Assembly: GCA_015501055.1 (NCBI GenBank)
Contig: JADNYV010000128.1
Coordinates: 43,003 to 107,002, forward strand
Reading direction: 5' to 3'
From: Mucidula mucida
Taxonomy: Eukaryota; Basidiomycota; Agaricomycetes; Agaricales; Physalacriaceae
DNA: 64,000 bases
Shown: piece by piece, positions 32,255-42,847 of the stretch
Numbering within the stretch: position 1 is the stretch's first letter
Layout: every line of letters starts with the position of its first letter
Position numbers and translations under genes: made by a program
The notes under the pieces: model-generated
Seen by the model: the letters and a program-made list of their open reading frames with translations, nothing else
Databases searched by the model: none
What the model was told of the DNA's origin: nothing

Positions 32255-32676
32255 CTATCTGAACACGTACTTCTTGTCGAACTTGTGGTTGACTTCAATA
32301 AGTTTCGTGCCCTCGTCGGGTTGTATGTTGTTCCATGGCGTGGGGTTGGCCTTGGTCCAGACAACTGCAAATATTCAGAACACTGAACATCACAGAGCCG
32401 CAGATAATACTGACCTGTTGGACTTCTGGCGGCGTGCCAGGTAGCGTAGGTCCCCATAGTTACAACGACGCCTACGATCACGACACTAGAGCAATACTTT
32501 CAGCTCGATGAATCGTAGACCAATTCAGAATGAAAAGGCACATTGGTAGAGCCTATAATGTCTATCAACGAATGATACTACTCAGGGCAAGGGAAAACGC
32601 GTACCTCAACGGCGAACCAGTTCTTCATGAAGAACTTTGAGAAAGAGGGCTTTGGTGCTGGTGCTTGGATAGGCAT
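32255..32676 (-). CDS. B12D/MLRQ-like NADH-ubiquinone reductase subunit
   Basis: Four exons (32676-32605, 32552-32542, 32485-32415, 32364-32255) join to 87 residues with no leftover bases. The product begins MPIQAPAPKPSFSKFFMKNW. It then has FAVEALPIVVIVGVVVTMGT, forming a single membrane segment, followed by HAARSPTVVWTKANPTPWNN and a basic NHKFDKKYVFR tail. This is the B12D family (NDUFA4/MLRQ-like) of small inner mitochondrial membrane proteins linked to complex I or IV. Exon 2 is only 11 nt (GCTCTACCAAT). Without it the frame fails, and with it the conserved E-A-x-P-I junction is restored. All introns have GT-AG ends and are 50-56 nt. Confidence 0.85.
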
Positions 32677-33658
32677 TGTAGTATAAGATTGGGATTTCGA
32701 TGAAGGATTGCAGCGCTCGGCGAGGCAATAAATAGTGTAGCTTTGCAGGGTTCGGTGACGTTCAGAACCTCCATCTGGAACTATTCCAGACTTCGCCGAC
32801 CTACTTCCAGATTTATCGGTCAAGTTCCAGTTCTGACTTGCTGCAACATGACTATCATTCCGCTATGTCTGGCCTCCGGCTGCAGGGCTGTCTAGCGCAA
32901 GTGCGCCGTATCGTTACGAATGGTGGACCCACGATTGCTGATAATATGGTCCAGCCCGGGTGGGCAAATTTGAATATCCGCGGTAAAGATGGTCGAGATC
33001 TGACATTGAGGAAAGAGAGTTGCTGTATAACATCCTATTGTCGTATCGGGCGGTAGGATATTGAGTCTCTGGGCATTGTTGCGCATTGTCCTGACTTGGT
33101 CTGACCAGAATTCCACAAGGTCTTGCATCGGCAAAAACAGATTTGAGGCTTTGAAATCAGGTGCCATTGGAGGAAAGGCCTAGAAAAGCTGGCGACGACA
33201 AAGTCCCACAAAAGTCCCAGGAGTCAAACGAAAGAAGCGGCCGGCAGGATCGGACCGACTCAATCATTGTACTTTGATCCGCTTCGTTGTCCTTGTCCTC
33301 GACTTCAACTCGACCTGCATGTTCATGGTCCATCTGAGAGACTTGCGCTTATCTATGAATCCATAACGCTTTTGTCTCTCACTAGGACGGTCTCCGGTCT
33401 TCTACGTCGTTGCCCCCCAACGTCAAGCGTGCTTACTTGCATGGATGCCTTCCAAATACTAGACAGTGGACTACTTAAAACTTGGGCGACAACAATCAGT
33501 GGCTCCCAACAAAGCTCGCGCAGCACTCTCTACTGGACAATTGATTGCCCTATTTGATGGATGGACTTTGTCTTGGTCAATGCGCACTTGTACAAAAGAA
33601 AATCTTCTTGGGGTCGGATCTCAGTCTACTCCTCTGAAATCTTCAATCCTCCATCACA
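32677..33658. other. Intergenic, no gene recognised
   Basis: Short frames on both strands lack recognisable domains. It contains the promoter of the B12D gene (minus) and of the hypothetical gene at 33659 (plus). Confidence 0.35.
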
Positions 33659-34474
33659 ATGCCAATGAATGCAAACTACAGCTACTTCTACACGTATGTT
33701 ACTAGGTTTCTGCCTTGGTTTACGCGATTTGACGTTTTCAACAGCACAGTATTTCCGGCGTGTGCCGTGGATCTTAGCGGCCCATCCTCTAGTATCAGTC
33801 GTAGAGAATGGAATTCAGATCCTTTGGACGTTCCCATGTCCGACAACGAACAGGACGGCGAATACTCCGAAGACGATGAGGTAGATGGCGAATACTCAGA
33901 GGACGACGAGGAATATGCCAGGTATAATCAAATTTCATCTCACCGTGTCTCGAAATAACAATTACTGTGCAGTAACTACGAGACCTTTAGTATTCGAAAT
34001 GGTCTTGTCACCTCTGGTGCTGCTCTGACATTGCCGCCGATGAACGCAGGTCCATCGCGTTTCCCTCCCACTGCCGAGGACCTCCATGCTCTCAGAGTCA
34101 ACTACACACGGAAATACCTTGCCATCATGACGCATGACGTGCCAGGAGAGTTCATGGCGCGCCCTCACGCAACCCGATTCTACCTCTCGCTCTACCCCAG
34201 TATCTCTCAACAAAGGAAACTCGGTTTCTCACCGCCTCGACGATCCACAGACGAGGAGAGGAAAGCTGCGCTTGAGAAGGACGAATGGATCGAGCCGGGA
34301 AGCGTGACGAAGATCAGTGTAGTTTGCCGAGGATGTAAGGAAGCTGTAGGACCAGCACTGAATTTGCGATGGGGATACTACTGGGGTGATGCATGGGTGC
34401 GCCATCGAGCGACCTGTGCTCGAGTATATGAGATGTGGTGGCTGCAACATGGAGTACATGTCCCTGGTTTGTAG
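33659..34474 (+). CDS. Hypothetical basidiomycete protein with acidic repeat and Cys/His motif
   Basis: Two or three exons. An intron at 33922-33970 (GTATAA to GTGCAG) joins EEYA to SNYETFSIRNG. A further optional intron at about 33694-33743 (GTATGT to CAACAG) would join YFYT to VFPACAV. The N-terminal half has a tandem acidic repeat (DGEYSEDDEV then DGEYSEDDEE). The C-terminal half has CRGCKEAVG followed about 20 residues later by WVRHRATC, a CX2C...HX3C arrangement that may bind zinc. I know similar Cys/His arrangements from uncharacterised mushroom proteins, but no function. No signal peptide. Confidence 0.6.
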
Positions 34475-34635
34475 ATGAACATAGTGAGCAATTAATCGGA
34501 ACCTTTGGCTGAAAACTCTGAGTACACCCGTGGAAGTATCACCGCATTGGCAGACAACATATTTTACTTACCCTCTTTGTGCAATACCTGTTGATGCAAC
34601 GATGTGGAACTTGATATCATATCTGATCCACGAGC

Positions 34636-34721
34636 CGGTCGGTATAAAAACCGTAACGGTCTCGGTGGGTTGGTATTGCTGTGGTTACTAAGACCCCCAT
34701 GAGATTTACTGCGCCACCCTT
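34636..34721. mobile_element. Fragment of the hAT-like MITE, copy 3
   Basis: About 86 bp match one end of the MITE: the complement reads AGGGTGGCGCAGTAAATC, followed by diverged versions of the internal ACCGTTACGGT and TATACCG pieces. The opposite end and a target duplication were not found, so it is a decayed half element. It lies about 60 bp 3' of a tRNA-Pro gene, like the two full copies. Confidence 0.7.
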
Positions 34722-34781
34722 TTCATGACAATAAATACATTAATTTGCGCCACACGGTATCTACTCTATACGTGACAAAAA

Positions 34782-34880
34782 GGGCTCAACCGGGAGTTGA
34801 ACCCGGGACCTCGCACATCTAGCTGCCCGAGAGGCAGGGGAAATCCCGAAGCGCGAATCATACTACTAGACCATTGAGCC
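34782..34880 (-). tRNA. tRNA-Pro (CGG) with intron
   Basis: Read on the minus strand: acceptor GGCTCAA/TTGAGCC, D arm GGTCTAGTAGTATGATT, anticodon stem CGCGC/GTGCG, loop TT-CGG-G followed by an intron of roughly 27-29 nt, T arm CCGGG TTCAACT CCCGG. TTTTT directly follows the discriminator base C as Pol III terminator. It is the twin of the gene at 48210 apart from the intron. Confidence 0.9.
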
Positions 34881-35459
34881 ATGTCTGGAAAAGTCACAAA
34901 GAGGTCACACAAACATTATGATCCACGTGATCCTAACAGATCAACATCCAGCTTAGAACTTCAACACTTTTTCCCTCCCTACAACCACTGCCCTCAGAAC
35001 ACTGTATTAGTACTGCCTTCCTGGGAGAGGTAAACTCGCCAGCGGACTTCTTAGTACATATTGGATCATAGCTTGTTGTGTGTCCATCGGTTCTGATAGG
35101 TGCGCTATCTGTCATGTAGAGAAGATATTCGGCACGCGTCCATTTCGGCGTTTACATTGAGGCCCGCAAAGGCGAGTGGATGTGGCAGGCAGAGGGATCT
35201 GAGATGAGCTCGCTTATTCACTTAACATCAACGTTGACCTTTGCTTCCCTTTAGCCAGTTAGTGCTACTTGGAGAATCGTCGAACTTGTCGCCCTGTGGC
35301 ATTGAACAATGGTGTTATCATACCTTTAAGCTGATGGTAACACAAGTCAAGTTCGTGTAGGGGCCCGTAGAAATCTCGCAGAAAATGCTCTTCGGAAGCG
35401 GTAAGTAATCCGACGCGCCTCCGCGAAGGTGACGCCCAGTGACTCAGAGTCACCGTAAA
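34881..35459. other. Intergenic, no gene recognised
   Basis: Upstream region of the tRNA (minus) and of the acyltransferase (plus). Nothing else seen. Confidence 0.35.
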
Positions 35460-36908
35460 ATGGCTGCCGAAGACAGCAACCTGTGTATTCTGCTTCCTAC
35501 CACGAACCCAACCATGGTTTCTTCCTTCGACGATAACGTCCTAATCCGTGGACCATCATTCCACATCGATCTCGCACCCGAGGACGCGCGCCATCCAGTC
35601 GTGTACAGCCGCCGCCTCCTGCTCTTCCGCTGCGATTCTATAGCACAACGAGACGACCAACTCGCATCCCTGAAGACTGCTTTGCACGCTTTCCTCTCCC
35701 GATGCCCTTTCCTAGGCGGTACTACCGCACCTTTACCTCCCGACGAAGCCAAAGATGGTAAGGAGGATTGGCGCACTATCGTACCAGGACAGGGTTTAGA
35801 ATTGCTTGTGAGAGATCTCAGCGCAGTCATGCCTTCTTTCCAGGAGCTTGAGGCGGGCAACTTTCCAGTTCAACAGCTACCTTACAACCTTCTTGTGCCT
35901 GTTCCACAGGACCTTGGAAACGACCGTCCCTTTGCAGCATGTAAGATGCAGTTCACCGCCATTGGTGGCGGTACGATCCTCACATTTGCCGCGTCACATT
36001 CTGTAGCCGATGGCAGCGGCATGAATGAGCTGATGCGTATTTTGGGCAACGAGACGCGGAATGCCAGTGACGAGGCACGATCAATGGCTACTACTGATAG
36101 TGCTCCGAAGCTAGTAGGGGTAGACCGGGCTTTTTTGCGCAACATAACGAGCAAAATCCCGTTCAACATACGCGATCACCCAGCATACATCTCATCAGTT
36201 CCTGCAGCTCCAGACCTAGACCACCCCTTCGCTGCCAAATCTTTAGAAATCCCAGTCCTCCTCCGTATCTCCGCCTCCAATTTAGCACTACTGAAAGCCG
36301 ACGCGACTCCCCCCGACGGTTCTCGAATCTCCACACATGATGCGCTCGCTGCTCTCATATGGCGGAGCGTGCTCCTCATCCGAAGCCGTCGCACACAGGG
36401 CATTGATATTCCGCCCTCGACCATCAGCCAAATCTTCATGCCCTCAGATGGTCGACGGCATCTCGGACTCCCATCATCGTACGTCGGGAATGTCATCTAT
36501 CAACTCACCGCCTCTCTTGATCTCGGCACGTTGCTGTCCTCCGAGTCCTCGTCCGGCCTTCAAGCTGCTGCATGGTCGATTCGTCAAGCTATCACAGCGG
36601 TGAAACCAGAACTCGTGTCGAGCTATTTTGCCGAACTGAAAGATCGATGGGTCTGCTGGGGATTTCTGGCTGGCATTTCCACCAGCAATGTAGCCATGGG
36701 CTCTGGTTTTTCGGGTGCGGTGTATGGCCATGATTGGGGAAAAGCGTTTGGACCACTTGTTAGCTATAGAAACCCCGGCGAGGGAAGGGGCGGGAACTGG
36801 GTTTTCCCTAAGACGCTGGATGGAAGTGCTGAGGTAGTGGTAGGAGTTTTGCCCGACGAGGTAGAGGTATTGAGGGGTGACGAATGTTTCGGGAAGTATC
36901 TGGGATAG
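35460..36908 (+). CDS. HxxxD acyltransferase (BAHD/trichothecene acetyltransferase-like)
   Basis: Single exon, about 482 residues from the ATG at 35460; an in-frame ATG at 35439 would add seven. The active-site motif HSVADG lies near residue 179, preceded by a GGTILTFAAS strand. The second family motif appears as GHDWGKAFG, a variant of DFGWG, near residue 425. The N terminus LAPEDARHPVVYSRRLLLF and LSRCPFLGG also fit the family. These enzymes move acyl groups from CoA to alcohols or amines, in fungi often in secondary metabolism. Here no biosynthetic cluster is evident nearby, so the substrate is open. No signal peptide; probably cytosolic. Confidence 0.85.
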   Translation: MAAEDSNLCILLPTTNPTMVSSFDDNVLIRGPSFHIDLAPEDARHPVVYSRRLLLFRCDSIAQRDDQLASLKTALHAFLSRCPFLGGTTAPLPPDEAKDGKEDWRTIVPGQGLELLVRDLSAVMPSFQELEAGNFPVQQLPYNLLVPVPQDLGNDRPFAACKMQFTAIGGGTILTFAASHSVADGSGMNELMRILGNETRNASDEARSMATTDSAPKLVGVDRAFLRNITSKIPFNIRDHPAYISSVPAAPDLDHPFAAKSLEIPVLLRISASNLALLKADATPPDGSRISTHDALAALIWRSVLLIRSRRTQGIDIPPSTISQIFMPSDGRRHLGLPSSYVGNVIYQLTASLDLGTLLSSESSSGLQAAAWSIRQAITAVKPELVSSYFAELKDRWVCWGFLAGISTSNVAMGSGFSGAVYGHDWGKAFGPLVSYRNPGEGRGGNWVFPKTLDGSAEVVVGVLPDEVEVLRGDECFGKYLG

Positions 36909-38178
36909 GGCATGAGATGTGGGAAAGTGTGATATCGCTTCCCTTTTCCTGAGACGCCCCTTCTCCTTAGAATCGCCAGCCAAGTATAGAGTAGATAGAT
37001 TTGGAAGAGTTATATCAGGGGGTTACAATAGAGCATCTCAACCGGCAATCGTTGAGTCTACGTAAACCCATGGACAAGCCCTCGAACATTGAGTTGCAAG
37101 CCTTGATTCTAATGATATCTACGATTGAATCTAAGTAAGCCACTGGATACGATTTCGAACACCAGTAATAACAAATGATTGGTGTGTTCCGTGTTCTCCG
37201 TCTCGATTCGGTGAACCAGCGCCCGCGGTGTCACCCAAGCAACCAACCGTTCTCGTCCCGGACTTGTATTGTATGTGGCACTAAAAATGCGGACGTTTCC
37301 TGGAGCCGCTCAAGTCTAGCCTTCGGAGAGCACCGAAAAGGGTTCAAGTTAGTATCATATACCACGATTTCAAGTTCATTCAAGCGGTATCCAACATACG
37401 AAGGCCTGTCAACTTCGGTTGATGATGTCCTCACATTATCATGCTGCCCGGGAGACTTGGCAGTTGCGACGAGCCTCGACAGTTCTTCCAGCCCAGCAAT
37501 CCGACCACACGAATACTACCCCAGTTGACAGCATCAAGTAACAAAGTTGAATTGGCGATCGTCCGATGGGTATGGTCGACGCCGGCATCAACGTTTCATT
37601 GACCAGTTCCTCGATCGCGTTGTTGCGTAACCTTGTGGGTAAGAAATATGATAGCACGCTACCAAACTAGATTAGTACCTAGAGCCTAAGTACGATGTCA
37701 TAGGACTTACATTCAATGATTCCAATCGCGTCTAGCAGATATTGACCTATACACGGCCTCATGCGCAGTTCGAGCGTTGAGATGTTGACGCACTTCACCA
37801 TGATGGTAACACACGCTCCCATATGCGTCTCAACACTTGGATCGCGACTGATCTTGATGAACATCCTCGAGGATTCCGTGATCACGCGTCCAGGTAAGTG
37901 TTTGGGCGTGAAGCAAACAGTGTGATATTCGTTTCGTGATTCAGCAAGACCGTTCTGCGACATGCTCGGTGGGGCCACAATCATGATGATTGGAGCTTGC
38001 CTGCCGAGGCAACCGGTTCCTCCGCCTATAAAGTCTCTGCTACGCCAGGGAGAATAATCCCCATCCTCACGTTCATCCTCTTCTCGAATCCCCCTTCGTT
38101 GATCGTTTTCGCAGAGCCAGGCGCTCTCATACACTTTCCTTCACTCTTCTAGTCAAATCGTGCGCATCTCTTGACATC
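36909..38178. other. Intergenic, no gene supported
   Basis: A minus-strand frame of 151 codons (38134-37679) and smaller plus-strand frames lack domains or splice support. The right end contains CTATAAAG near 38025, a possible TATA element for the gene at 38179. Confidence 0.4.
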
Positions 38179-39221
38179 ATGGTCCAAATCAGCCTTGCCG
38201 CCCTTCTTCTTATCCCCCTCGCTTCGGCCGCCCCACTCCGGATGCAAAAGCGCATCGCGCAGGTCATCTCCGAGTCTACGGCCAAGTGGGAAGCTGCATG
38301 TATCGCCGCAGGTGGCGCAGCTCAATGCAACCCATCTCGCAGACCGCATTCACATCTCTGCTCGCAGCAGGGGGTAACTGTGACCAACAAAATGCTGCGG
38401 ACTCTATGATCGACCTCGCCAAAAGCTTGGGTGGCGATGCAGAGATGATCCGGCTCGCACAACTCTTCGTGCAGCAGCCGCGGAATGCTGTAAGTTCTCA
38501 AATCTTGATCTCGTCTGCATAGTTAATTGAACTTGCGATCATAGCCCGATTCCCTCCAAGTCCCGTATTGCCAGACTGCGCCGAAGAACGCCGAGTTGAA
38601 CGGCCTCTTTCACTGCCAGTTTGAAGGGAGTGATTTACGAAGTTCAGCGGGGACCAGACGGGCAACGTACCCCTCGGGTTGACGGAAGTGAATCCCGCAG
38701 GAAGCTGTCCGGCTAAGACTGATGGCCCAGTGCCGGATGGCGTACAACTAAACACACTCGTCGATGATCCGGGCGCGGGTGCGGCTTCGAGCGGCACCGC
38801 AAGCAACGGTAATGGCACAGACAACACGCCAGTCGACAACACAGGCAGCGGAGCAGCTGCGGGAAATGGTAGTGTCGGAGACAACACCAGCTCGACTGTC
38901 ACCGATTCGACTAGCCCCGCCACTTCGACCTCGACTTCAACCTCCTCCTCTGGCTTTGCCCAGCAGAATGGCTTGGACGCGATCGCGCTCAACCAGAAAT
39001 TCTCCACTCTCACGGCCGATTCCGCATGCACCGCTGGGGAATCAGCATGCGTCAATGGCGCATTTGCTCAATGCGTCGAGGGCAAGTTCACGTCGACCCA
39101 ATGCGCTGGTGGAACGCAGTGCTTTGCTCTGCCATTGGTGAACAGTGCAGGAACATCCGTTACATGCACCACTGAGGCGGACAAGGACGCGCGAATCGTG
39201 GCGACTGGCGCTAGCGCGTAG
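38179..39221 (+). pseudogene. Secreted Ser/Thr-rich protein with two apparent frameshifts
   Basis: It begins with a clear signal peptide, MVQISLAALLLIPLASAAP. The frame then slips at about 38330 (a CCC run), continuing as ISQTAFTSLLAAGGNCDQQN in another frame. After an intron (GTAAGT at 38490, to about 38544), PDSLQVPYCQTAPKNAELNG follows, with a second slip near 38635 (a TTT run). The final segment (TEVNPAGSCPAKTDG, a Ser/Thr-rich linker, then the cysteine-rich ACTAGESACVNGAFAQCVEG) is open to 39221. Both slips look like single missing bases in homopolymers and the rest is well preserved. Sequence error is therefore as likely as true decay. Function unknown; probably an extracellular protein. 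Confidence 0.65.
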
Positions 39222-39484
39222 AGGAGATGCAACGTGTTGTTTACGCGTAATTACTATTATATTCGATTAGTTCTGAAATAACGATGAACGTGATGGAAAG
39301 GTTAATGTACGAAGGATGAAAAGACTCGAGCATACCTTCGCCCCAAGCTCAAACGTCGTGGTAGGTCGTGGTTGAACGTTGAACGAGTGCGCGAAGTGAC
39401 AAGGTCACACTTGTGTTCTACTTTGAAGTCTTCCATTACTCATAATTCCATTACTTAGATCAATATACTATAGAGAGATGTATG

Positions 39485-41161
39485 CTATGCACGGCCAGCC
39501 TCTTCAAGAAGTCTACCCAATCCCAGCTCTTCCTCAATCTGTCTCCGCATCTCGCCTTCTTCCCTCCCAGCATCACTCGCTCCATCCTTCCTAAACACCG
39601 CATCCATCTCTTCCAGTCCAACACCTCTAGTCTCTGGAACCCAATAAGTACACCATATATACCCCCCAAAGCAAGCCGCCGCGAACAACGTAAATGTTCC
39701 CTGCGCGGACAACGCAATAAGCGGGGGCGTTACTAGCCCAATCAAGAAGTTATTCGCCCAATTGCTGGCGGTAGACAACGCTACGCCACGGGAGCGCACG
39801 CTGAGGGGAAACACCTCAGACGGTAATACCCATCCAATAGGTCCGAATGACAGCCCGTAGGCGAACGTGAATAAGTAAATGCAGCCCACCGCCGACCACG
39901 CAGCGACAGGATGTTCACTCCATTCGGAGCCAAAGACTATGATGAGCATAGCGATGATGAAATGGGACAGAGTCATAATAGCACTTCCGCTGCGCAAGAG
40001 AGGCTTACGACCGACGCGATCGATGAGGGCGATGGCAGGAAAGACAGCGACCAACTGCGTGATACCAATTCCTCCAGATATGACGAGATTATCAGAGAAA
40101 CCTAGTGTAGACAGAAGAGTGGGTCCATAATACAGCAGCGCATTTATACCAGACCACTGTTGGAATGCCATCATCAAGACGCCGATGGCGGTACGCGGAC
40201 GGTATTTGGCGGTAAACAACATAGCCCAGGTCCCGACGTCTTTGGCTGATGTACGCTGTATTAGCGCTTTTTCAACTCGCATTTCCATGAACTCAATCTA
40301 AAGCAGAAATTGATAAGCAGTAGGAACCTTCGACGACTTTACACTACTTACCTGAATGTTTACTTCATCCTCTCCATTTCTAAGTCTTCTCAGACTCTCT
40401 TCCGCCTCTGGCTCTCTATCTCGTAAGACTAGCCATCTTGGACTCGTAGGGAGCAGCCCGCTGACACATCCCAGTAATAACACAATGCCTGGCACAAGTT
40501 GCAAAGCCAACGGGATCCGCCAGCTACCCTCATTGTCTATATGACGTGTGGCGTATCCGATCCAGAATCCCAGGACCACGCCTGATACAATGGAGAGCTG
40601 CTCGAGGCTCATTAACGCACCCCGCATATGTGGAGGTGAAATCTCCGAAATGTACAGTGGCGTCAACGTGCTCAGCATGCCGACCCCTACACCTCCAATG
40701 CCGCGCCCGACGATGAGCTGCCACAACCTAAATGACCCGCATTGCACCGACCCGCCGACGATGAAGACGAGACAGGCATAACTCATCATGCGGCCCCTTC
40801 CTTGCGCGTCACCAAACACGCCTATGAGAATGGATCCGAGCAGGGCACCGAGTTCAAGAAAGGCAGTCATGAATCCCGTGGACAGCGGCGTGAGGACAAA
40901 GCGGCGCTGGAAATAAGCCATGACGAGAACATTAGCAATGACACCTTGGTCGTAGCCGAATGATAGACCGCCAAGTGACGCAAGAAGAGCGCATAGAATA
41001 GTGGTTGTGCTCCAGGAGCGCTTCGCGGAGTGCGGGACTTTAGCATTCAAGAGAGGTTCGGCGTCAGCATCGTCTGGAACGGAAGAATATCCATTGCGGT
41101 TCTGCGCATGTTAACCCTAAGCACTATCCAGTACTGAGTGACTCACAGATGTCGACGGCAT
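39485..41161 (-). CDS. MFS sugar transporter
   Basis: Three exons (41161-41147, 41101-40352, 40297-39485) join to 525 residues. About twelve membrane segments are expected. Family signatures are SFGYDQGVIANVL in segment 1, a GDAQGRGR loop, VGRGIGGVGVGML, LPTSPRWL (the PESPR motif), LIDRVGRKPLL, and PETRGVGLEEMD after segment 12. This is the sugar porter family of the major facilitator superfamily, moving hexoses or related sugars across the plasma membrane by proton symport or facilitated diffusion. The first exon is only five codons (MPSTS). The N- and C-terminal tails are cytosolic and charged. The gene converges on the secreted-protein gene at 39221. Confidence 0.9.
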
Positions 41162-41910
41162 CCGTATATAAGGCTGATGAAATAGTAGTAGTAGAGTTCA
41201 CTTGGAGTTAACGCGTACGCAGCATCGCACGCCGAGAACGTGATGGTCAAGAGGTAAGATGGCGGGGACACGTGAAGCAAATTTCGTGTTCCTTAGCCGT
41301 ACTTGACCTTGGTCCCGCGCGAAACTGTGCGTCCCGACTTCCAAGAACGTTCTTCAATAGCATAAATATGTACATAGCGTGGAATACATGACGAACAACC
41401 TGTAAAAGTGTAAACCAAGACTCTACTACAATATGTTAATCGTTGCGTTCCGCAGGAGGTAATAGGGAATATCAACTCTACGCCGCAGACTAAGAGGAAA
41501 CAGTAGTGATGTATAGCAGATAATATACAAATGAGCAAGAAAGCAAGATAGTGTAGATTTTCAAAAGAATGGACGGGAAAGACGGATGATTCCCAGAATG
41601 CATGTCTCCCATCCAGACCCTAGAGACTAAATCGACTAGTATTTCCTCCAAGGAGCTTGTTCCCGGAGGTACTATTTCGATCCCACATGTTGGAAAAGTA
41701 TTGCGAGAACGACCTCTGTCCCGTATCAGTCGGGTAATTGATACAGAGCTCTGCATCATTCGGTGGTGGAGGTTTCCGGTTAAAGGATCCCTTGAATATC
41801 AAGTGTTGCGCGAAAGCCAGGATGGGTCTAAACGCCAACATCAATCTTCCGCGGACAAAGGTTAATGTAACAACGCCTACGTTGACCCAAGAGAAGCATA
41901 AACATTGATT
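41162..41910. other. Intergenic; possible alternative last exons of the DUF4203 gene
   Basis: On the minus strand a frame at 41844-41620 (LAFRPILAFAQHLIFKGSFN and onward) could be a spliced C-terminal exon of the upstream DUF4203 gene. I could not find a consistent junction. The rest shows no gene. Confidence 0.3.
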
Positions 41911-42847
41911 CTAGTCGTGAGAGGTGGGTGATAGCCGTTTGATAGTATGTCCTATGTTAAAATTAACAACAGTAGCGACAAGCGTGGAGATGGAGCAGAC
42001 CGCAAGGTGGGAGTCGTTACGATCGAACAAAAAGCGCAGACCGCGACTGAGACCATCTTGCTTGTTGAGCACGAGGTCAATGGCGAGGAACATCAAAAAC
42101 GTTCCTATACTTGCACATCCGAACAGCTAATGAGAAATGAGTATCAGAACGTATGTCGGAAGGCGCAGGGGCACATACCAACATGGGCCGTCGAAGCCAA
42201 ATCATGATAAAACCAGGTAGCACTCCAGAAACTGCAATGATAGCCCAGTTGGCTCCGAAGGAATCCGCCACAAGGAGGCCTTCTTTTATCAGCACGACCC
42301 GGACGCCAAACGCAAGGCCGCCATTGAGAACGAGAAGCATAGTTGCGCCTATTCTAGCGAACTCGAATACCCCCAGACAAAAGCCCAAAAACATAAGAGC
42401 CAAAACAATCGCTGTAAGAATGATATCGGAAACGCCGACTTCGTTAACGCTACTGATTATAGAGGTCCATGCTTTTACAAAAAATTAGCTGAAAGCCAAT
42501 CACGAGAACAACAAAGAACGCACACAGAACACCCAAGCTGACGGCGACTGCTACGCCCGTGGTCAGCCTCCACCCCCGAATGCCGGCGAAGGACATGGGC
42601 ACGCCCACGAGGAAGCCAAAGCCCATCCACATCATAGAGGCTGGTGAATATCCATCCCCCGCTCCATCTGTAGCAGCACCTTGCTTGATAGCTTCTCTTG
42701 AATCCGAGTCCACGACTGTAACATTTCCACTCGACGTGGTACTGACAATCGCCTTCCTCGGGACTAGAGACGCCGCGCATACGCTATGCAGAAGTAGACA
42801 CAGGCATATAATCAGAAGCAGATTGTGTCGGCGGGCTGCTACCGCCA
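41911..42847 (-). CDS. DUF4203 (TMEM198-like) multi-pass membrane protein
   Basis: The ATG at 42847 opens a signal sequence (AARRHNLLLIICLCLLLHSV). Then come membrane segments including ASMMWMGFGFLVGVPMSF and an ILTAIVLALMFLGFCLGVFE region. A 67-nt intron (42478-42412, GTAAAA to TTACAG) joins FQLIF to SIVLALMF. A further intron (GTATGT at about 42181) leads to LFGCASIGTFLMFLAIDLV. The succession of Gly-rich helices matches the fungal DUF4203/TMEM198 family of about seven membrane segments, function poorly known. The stop at 41911 follows a plausible but unverified last exon. Confidence 0.7.

Noticed and set aside
35450..36983. Minus-strand frames of 95-169 codons
   Set aside because: Antisense to the acyltransferase exon.
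37679..38134. 151-codon minus-strand frame
   Set aside because: No domain, no splice context, and it lies in the promoter of the secreted-protein gene.
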